A DNA stretch of 11,250 bases from an uncultured Porphyromonadaceae bacterium. GTDB taxonomy: Bacteria > Bacteroidota > Bacteroidia > Bacteroidales > Muribaculaceae. The notes under the pieces are model-generated. The model saw only the letters and a list, made by a program, of their open reading frames with translations. It searched no databases and was not told the DNA's origin. Location of the stretch: positions 1 through 11,250 of the forward strand of contig USGZ01000018.1 of assembly GCA_900554265.1 (NCBI GenBank). The letters are read 5' to 3'. Positions 7,120 to 11,250 of this stretch are shown in pieces (position 1 is the first letter of the stretch; every line of letters starts with the position of its first letter). Both the position numbers and the translations under genes were made by a program.

Positions 7120-7151
7120 TTTGGCTACGTCGCGCTTTTTTTGTATTTTTG
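7120..7151 (+). promoter_or_regulatory. Bacteroidetes-type promoter for the gltX operon
   Basis: A -33 TTTG at 7120-7123 and a -7 TATTTTTG at 7144-7151 (perfect TAnnTTTG) are separated by 20 bp. This is the only complete two-part promoter in the window. Transcription would start near 7157, giving a leader of about 23 nt before the ATG at 7180. Confidence 0.65.
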
Positions 7152-7179
7152 CGGCCATAATACCAAACGATAACCAGTA

Positions 7180-8733
7180 ATGTCGACTCAGAATCGAGAA
7201 GTACGAGTGCGTTTCGCTCCGTCGCCCACAGGCCCACTGCATATCGGCGGCGTCCGTACGGCACTATATAACTATCTCTTCGCGCGCCAGAACGGCGGCA
7301 AGATGATACTCCGCATCGAGGATACCGACTCCCAGCGTTTCGTGCCCGGAGCCGAGGATTATATCAACGAAGCCCTGGCGTGGCTTGGAATCAGAATCGA
7401 CGAGGGCGTCCGCGAGGGAGGTCCCTACGGACCCTACAAGCAGAGCGAGCGCCGCGACATCTACCGCGAGCACGTGAAGATGCTTCTCGACAATGGCAAG
7501 GCCTACATCGCCTTCGACACTCCCGCCGAGCTCGAGGCCGCCCGCGCCGCCCACGCCAACTTCCAGTACGACGCCAGCACCCGCATGGGCATGCGCAACT
7601 CGCTGACCATGCCCGCCGAAGAGGTGAAGAAACTCATCGACGAAGGCGCGCAGTACGTGGTCCGCTTCAAGATCGAGCCCGGACGCGACGTGGCCGTCGA
7701 CGACCTCATCCGCGGCCGCGTGACCATCAAGAGCGACATCCTCGACGACAAGGTGCTCTACAAGAGCGCCGACGACCTGCCCACCTACCACCTGGCCAAC
7801 ATTGTCGACGACCACCTGATGAAGGTGTCGCACGTAATCCGCGGTGAGGAATGGCTGCCGAGCGCACCCCTCCACGTGCTTCTCTACGAAGCCTTCGGCT
7901 GGGCCGACACCGCCCCCGCCTTCGTCCACCTGCCTCTGCTCCTCAAACCCGACGGCAAAGGCAAGCTGAGCAAGCGCGACGGCGACCGCCTCGGATTCCC
8001 CGTCTTCCCCCTGCTCTGGCACGACCCCAAGAGCGGCGAGACCTCCAGCGGTTACCGCGAGAGCGGATATCTGCCCGAGGCCGTGGTCAACTTCCTGGCG
8101 CTGTTAGGCTGGAATCCCGGCGACGACACCGAGGTGATGGACATGGACGAGCTCATCGCCAAGTTCTCCCTCGACCACTGCTCCAAGGCCGGCGCCAAGT
8201 TCGCCTACGAGAAGGGCAAGTGGTTCAACCACGTGTACCTTCAGAACAAGGCCGCCGATGAACTGGTGGCGCTGTTCAAGCCCGTTCTCGCCGCCCACGG
8301 CATCGACCCCACAAAGTTCTCCGACGAATATATCGCCAAGGCCATCGAACTGGTGAAGAGCCGCATCAACTTCGTCAACGACCTCTGGGACCAGGCACAT
8401 TTCTTCTTCGAGGCCCCGACTGAATACGCCGCCAAGGACGTCCGCAAGCGCTGGCAGCCCGAAACGCCCGCAATCATGGGCGAGCTCGTGGCACTTCTCG
8501 AAGCCCAGCCGGACTTCTCCGGCGCTGTGCTCGAACCGGTGGTGATGGACTGGATCAAGAGCCACGACTACCACATGGGCAACGTGATGAACGCTTTCCG
8601 CCTTACGGTGGTAGGGGAGTGCAAGGGCCCGCACATGTTCGAAATCACCGACCTGCTGGGCAAAGACGAAACGATAAGCCGAATAAAGGCTGGAGTAGAA
8701 CACATTCATCCGGCCGATGAATCCTCTCTATAA
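7180..8733 (+). CDS. gltX: Glutamate--tRNA ligase (GluRS)
   Basis: A 517-residue class I aminoacyl-tRNA synthetase that charges tRNA(Glu) with glutamate in the cytosol. The HIGH signature is PLHIGG (19-24) within [26 protein letters not shown] follows at 45-50, and the KMSKS counterpart is KLSKR (262-266). The residues after [13 protein letters not shown] lack the cysteines of the zinc-binding motif of E. coli GluRS, as expected for Bacteroidetes enzymes. The insertion after [17 protein letters not shown] is also typical of that phylum. The ATG at 7180 is preceded by the only complete two-part promoter in the window. It is the first gene of a probable three-gene operon, and its last 17 bp overlap the start of waaA. 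Codon use is strongly GC-rich. Confidence 0.98.
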   Translation: MSTQNREVRVRFAPSPTGPLHIGGVRTALYNYLFARQNGGKMILRIEDTDSQRFVPGAEDYINEALAWLGIRIDEGVREGGPYGPYKQSERRDIYREHVKMLLDNGKAYIAFDTPAELEAARAAHANFQYDASTRMGMRNSLTMPAEEVKKLIDEGAQYVVRFKIEPGRDVAVDDLIRGRVTIKSDILDDKVLYKSADDLPTYHLANIVDDHLMKVSHVIRGEEWLPSAPLHVLLYEAFGWADTAPAFVHLPLLLKPDGKGKLSKRDGDRLGFPVFPLLWHDPKSGETSSGYRESGYLPEAVVNFLALLGWNPGDDTEVMDMDELIAKFSLDHCSKAGAKFAYEKGKWFNHVYLQNKAADELVALFKPVLAAHGIDPTKFSDEYIAKAIELVKSRINFVNDLWDQAHFFFEAPTEYAAKDVRKRWQPETPAIMGELVALLEAQPDFSGAVLEPVVMDWIKSHDYHMGNVMNAFRLTVVGECKGPHMFEITDLLGKDETISRIKAGVEHIHPADESSL

Positions 8734-9976
8734 CGCTGGCATAGCTCTTTACTCCTGCGCTGCCCGCCTGGCGGCCATGAATTCCGCCAAGGTGCGCGAG
8801 ATGCGCCGGGGCCAGAAAGCGGCACTCGACGATATCCGCGCCGGCCGCGGGCGCCTGGCACCGGACGGCTACGACCTCTGGGTCCACGCCGCCAGCCTCG
8901 GCGAGTTCGAGCAGGCGCGGCCGATGCTGGAGCGTCTGCTTGCCGCGCGTCCGGAGGCATCGGTGCTCCTTACCTTCTTCTCGCCCTCGGGCTACACCGT
9001 GCGCCATAACTTCCACCCGCGCGTGCAGGTGGCCTACCTTCCTTTCGACACACCCGAAAACGCCGTCGCCCTCCTGGATGCTGCCCGGCCGCGCATGGCC
9101 GTTTTCGTAAAATATGAATTCTGGGGCAATTACCTCAGCGAGCTCAAGCGACGCGACATCCCGACTTATATAATCTCGGCGATATTCCGCTCCGGCCAGC
9201 GCTTCTTCAGGCCAGGCGGCAAGATGTGGCGCCGTGTGCTCGGATGCTTCCGCCATCTCTACGTCCAGGATGAGAATTCCCGCCGCCTCCTCGAGGGCAT
9301 AGGCCTGACGAACGTGACCGTGGCCGGCGACACGCGCTTCGACCGCGTCACCGACGTGCGCCGTACCCTCAAGCCCCAGCCGCTGGTGGAGCAGTTCCTC
9401 GGCAACAGCCTCAAGGGCAAGCCGGTGCTTCTCGTTGGGAGCTCATGGCCGGCCGACGAGAACGTGTATATCCCCTGGCTGCTGGCCAAGAAGGACGTGC
9501 GCGCCATCATCGCGCCCCATGAGTTCGACGCAGCCCGCATCGAGGCCCTGCGCAAGCGCCTCGGCCCTGAAACGGCGGTACTCAGCGAACTCAAGGCCGG
9601 CAAGACCGACGGACTCGACCGCGCCCGCTTCCTGATTGTCGACTGCTTCGGCATTCTCAGCTCGATCTATGCCTACGCCGACATAGCCTACGTCGGCGGC
9701 GGATTCGGAGCCGGACTCCACAACATCAACGAGGCCGCGGCCTTCGCAACCCCGGTAATCTACGGTCCCAACAACCATAAATTCAAGGAAGCGGCCGACC
9801 TGCGCGAGCTCGGCGGCGGCTTCTGCGTCCATTCGCGCGCCGAATTCGAGGACGTAGCCTCGCGCCTGCTCTCCGACGGAAACTTCCGCGAGAAAGCCGG
9901 CAAAACCGCCGGCAAGTATATCGCCGACCATATCGGCGCCACGGACATCATCATGCGCGACCTCTTCGGCCTCTGA
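8717..9976 (+). CDS. waaA: 3-deoxy-D-manno-octulosonic acid (Kdo) transferase
   Basis: A 419-residue GT30 glycosyltransferase that transfers Kdo from CMP-Kdo to lipid A precursor at the cytoplasmic face of the inner membrane. The N-terminus has a short hydrophobic anchor (about 4-20, [17 protein letters not shown]). It is followed by [15 protein letters not shown] (55-69) containing the catalytic-base Glu (E63 by analogy with the Aquifex enzyme), then KYEFWGNY (132-139). The C-terminal nucleotide-binding half has GSSWPADE (241-248), APHEF (266-270) and [27 protein letters not shown] (about 325-351). Length is normal. The ATG at 8717 lies inside the end of gltX in another frame, which implies translational coupling; the N-terminal match to the family supports this start. 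Kdo addition is needed to build normal lipopolysaccharide core. Confidence 0.95.
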   Translation: MNPLYNAGIALYSCAARLAAMNSAKVREMRRGQKAALDDIRAGRGRLAPDGYDLWVHAASLGEFEQARPMLERLLAARPEASVLLTFFSPSGYTVRHNFHPRVQVAYLPFDTPENAVALLDAARPRMAVFVKYEFWGNYLSELKRRDIPTYIISAIFRSGQRFFRPGGKMWRRVLGCFRHLYVQDENSRRLLEGIGLTNVTVAGDTRFDRVTDVRRTLKPQPLVEQFLGNSLKGKPVLLVGSSWPADENVYIPWLLAKKDVRAIIAPHEFDAARIEALRKRLGPETAVLSELKAGKTDGLDRARFLIVDCFGILSSIYAYADIAYVGGGFGAGLHNINEAAAFATPVIYGPNNHKFKEAADLRELGGGFCVHSRAEFEDVASRLLSDGNFREKAGKTAGKYIADHIGATDIIMRDLFGL

Positions 9977-10024
9977 GGCCTTATCATTCAATCTCCCCGC
10001 ACCCTTTCAAATCAACGCCATACC

Positions 10025-10921
10025 ATGATAAAAGTAGGAATATACGGCCCTGCCGGCATCGATTCACCCCTTCGCAAACAGCTTCTGCGCCTGCTGCTGA
10101 GGCATACGGACGTCGACCTTCGCTCCGTGGCCTGCCCTCAGGCCAACGGCGAGCCCATCGCCGAGCTGCACCCGGTCTACACCGGCGAGACCGACCTGCG
10201 CATCGAGCGCCAGCCGGAACTGGATGACCTGGACGTGCTCTTTGTCATCGACGAGGAAAACCTAACGCCGGCCATGACCGGGAAACTGCGCGACGACGCC
10301 GATTTCCGGCTGATAGTCCTCGGCGAGGCTCCGCAACTGCGCAAGGGCTCGCCCGACTTCGTCTATGGTTTCGCCGAACACAACCGCAAGGCCCTCGTCC
10401 GGGGCGCCCGCGCGGCCGTGTCGCCCTCGGCGGCGGCATTGCTTATAGAGACGGCCCTATTCCCGCAGGCAAAGTCCTGGCGCCTGCCCGATACGGCCAT
10501 CGAGGGATGCATGGCTGTGCCCGAGAAGGTAGCGATCGACTGCGCAGAGGCTGTCGCCGAACTGCAATCGGTCCAGACATCCTTCGCCGGGACAATCGAA
10601 GTGCGCCGCGATGCCGAAGTGCCATACGAGCGCATGGACCTGACGCTGCGCCTGCCCCTGACTGATTCCATTGAGGAAGTGCGCAAGGTCTACGAAACAG
10701 CCTACGAGGACCATAGTTTCGTGCATCTGATTCCGGGGCGCAACGGAGTGGACGAGGACCTCCGCGGCAGCAACAAGGTTCTGCTTCAGATATACCGCGA
10801 CGGCGACGCGCTGGCCATCAATGCCTCGGCGGACAACCTTACCCGCGGCAACGCCGGCAACAGCGTCCACCTGATGAACCTCCTATTCGGCCTCCACGAA
10901 CGCACCGGGCTGAGCATATGA
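10025..10921 (+). CDS. ArgC-like protein lacking the catalytic cysteine
   Basis: A 298-residue divergent relative of N-acetyl-gamma-glutamyl-phosphate reductase (ArgC, usually about 345 residues). The N-terminal Rossmann loop GxxGxxG is kept (G5, G8, G11), followed by LLRLLLRH. VYGFAEHNR (113-121) corresponds to the ArgC VYGlpE.nR region. The C-terminal ArgC signature is clear: RGSN (247-250) and ADNLTRGNAGNSVHLMNLLFGLHERTGL (269-296). However, where ArgC has the active-site PGC this protein has P134-S135-A136, and the HRHtPEI histidine segment is missing. It is therefore unlikely to carry out the arginine-pathway reduction. It lies 48 bp after waaA with no visible promoter, so it is probably transcribed with gltX and waaA. 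No other arginine gene is in the window. The frame is intact over its length. Possible roles are a regulatory or binding pseudoenzyme, or a changed catalytic activity. Confidence 0.8.
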   Translation: MIKVGIYGPAGIDSPLRKQLLRLLLRHTDVDLRSVACPQANGEPIAELHPVYTGETDLRIERQPELDDLDVLFVIDEENLTPAMTGKLRDDADFRLIVLGEAPQLRKGSPDFVYGFAEHNRKALVRGARAAVSPSAAALLIETALFPQAKSWRLPDTAIEGCMAVPEKVAIDCAEAVAELQSVQTSFAGTIEVRRDAEVPYERMDLTLRLPLTDSIEEVRKVYETAYEDHSFVHLIPGRNGVDEDLRGSNKVLLQIYRDGDALAINASADNLTRGNAGNSVHLMNLLFGLHERTGLSI

Positions 10922-10930
10922 GGTATTAGG

Positions 10931-11035
10931 TATTAATCCCGATTAATCCTGATTAATTTCGATGAATCTTGATTTATCTCGATTTATCTCGAATTTTTAG
11001 GTTGATTCAGGCTATTTTTGATTAATCTCGAATTT
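10931..11035. repeat. Degenerate 10-bp-period repeat array built on GATTAATC
   Basis: The 121-bp gap between convergent genes is filled by 10-bp units starting at 10931, 10941, 10951, 10961, 10971 and 10981: tATTAATC, GATTAATC, GATTAATT, GATGAATC, GATTTATC and GATTTATC, each with a 2-bp C/T-rich spacer. Units from 10991 on are degraded. A further good copy is at 11020. GATTAATC is its own reverse complement, and the GAT...ATC arms hold in most units while the centre varies. A longer near-duplicate links 10981-10996 and 11020-11035 (15 of 16 bases). At the left edge AGGTATT is repeated directly (10921-10934). Function unknown: protein array, curved DNA or simple repeat expansion. Confidence 0.75.
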
Positions 11036-11042
11036 GCCGCCT

Positions 11043-11250
11043 TTACTCTTGCCGCGAATAGCCGCCGGCGATGGAGATGCGCAGGGCTGCGGGGTCGAGG
11101 TATTTTGTGGCTGCGTCGGCGATGAGGTCGGGGGTCAGGTTGGCGATGACGCGCTGCTGGTCGGCGAAATAGGTGTCCGGGAGGCCTACGCTGACCTTTG
11201 TCTGATAGTACGACATTATGCTCGCGGGGCTGTCGAGGGTCTTGATGGCG
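11043..11250 (-). CDS. Probable M16-family (insulinase-like) peptidase, C-terminal end
   Basis: The frame enters from the right edge and ends at a TAA at 11043-11045, giving 68 visible residues. The pattern fits the last part of an M16 peptidase domain: SPASIMSYYQTKVSVGLPDTYFADQQRV, then ANLTPDLIADAATKYLDP and a final strand ALRISIAGGY. In M16 proteins this is the usual run of LP..y....r...vT..di...A.kyl.p followed by a VVVGD-like strand. The zinc-binding HxxEH motif would be far upstream and is not in the window, so it is unknown whether this is an active or inactive subunit. The fragment is GC-rich like the gltX operon and converges on the ArgC-like gene. Confidence 0.7.
   Translation of the reverse strand, partial: AIKTLDSPASIMSYYQTKVSVGLPDTYFADQQRVIANLTPDLIADAATKYLDPAALRISIAGGYSRQE

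Noticed and set aside
7264..8022. Long open frame on the minus strand inside gltX
   Set aside because: Val/Gly/Glu-rich shadow of a GC-rich gene with no recognisable motif.
10931..11035. CRISPR array
   Set aside because: The units are 8-10 bp with 2-bp gaps; there are no unique spacers and no cas genes.

Overview
The window looks like a chromosome segment from a member of the Bacteroidales, plausibly Muribaculaceae-like given the GC-rich housekeeping genes. Lines of evidence are a GLPGLI-family secreted protein, an outer-membrane beta-barrel protein ending in a DTSRFG-type tail, a zinc-motif-free Bacteroidetes-style GluRS, several perfect Bacteroidetes -7 elements (TAnnTTTG) in front of genes, and a general lack of Shine-Dalgarno sequences. 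The family-level assignment is inference.

Layout. (1) 1-432: 3' end of a GLPGLI-family gene, GC-rich. (2) 457-2548, minus strand: a two-component system, sensor kinase first and OmpR/PhoB-type regulator second, overlapping by 26 bp. (3) 2549-2744: a divergent control region holding two perfect 15-bp direct repeats spaced 22 bp start to start, with a -7 element on each side. (4) 2745-4781: an outer-membrane beta-barrel/TonB-receptor-like protein. (5) 4786-5730, minus strand: a stand-alone DnaB C-terminal (RecA-fold) ATPase domain, converging on the barrel gene with only 4 bp between stops. (6) 5912-7081: a YqhD/BDH-type iron-containing alcohol dehydrogenase. (7) 7180-10921: a likely operon of gltX, waaA (17-bp overlap) and a divergent ArgC-like gene that has lost its catalytic cysteine. 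(8) 10922-11042: a convergent intergenic region with a helically phased 10-bp repeat array. (9) 11043-11250, minus strand: C-terminal end of what is probably an M16-family peptidase.

Base composition splits the window. About 433-5880 is clearly more AT-rich than the two flanks, so the sensor kinase, regulator, barrel and DnaB-like genes look like a block of different origin placed between GC-rich core genes.

The most coherent functional story is the kinase/regulator pair and the barrel. The paired repeats lie midway between the two divergent promoters, as expected for an OmpR-family regulator that controls both its own operon and the barrel gene. The most unusual single gene is the ArgC-like protein: it keeps the nucleotide-binding loop and the C-terminal ArgC signature but lacks the active-site residues. 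No tRNA, rRNA, CRISPR, transposase or integrase was found.
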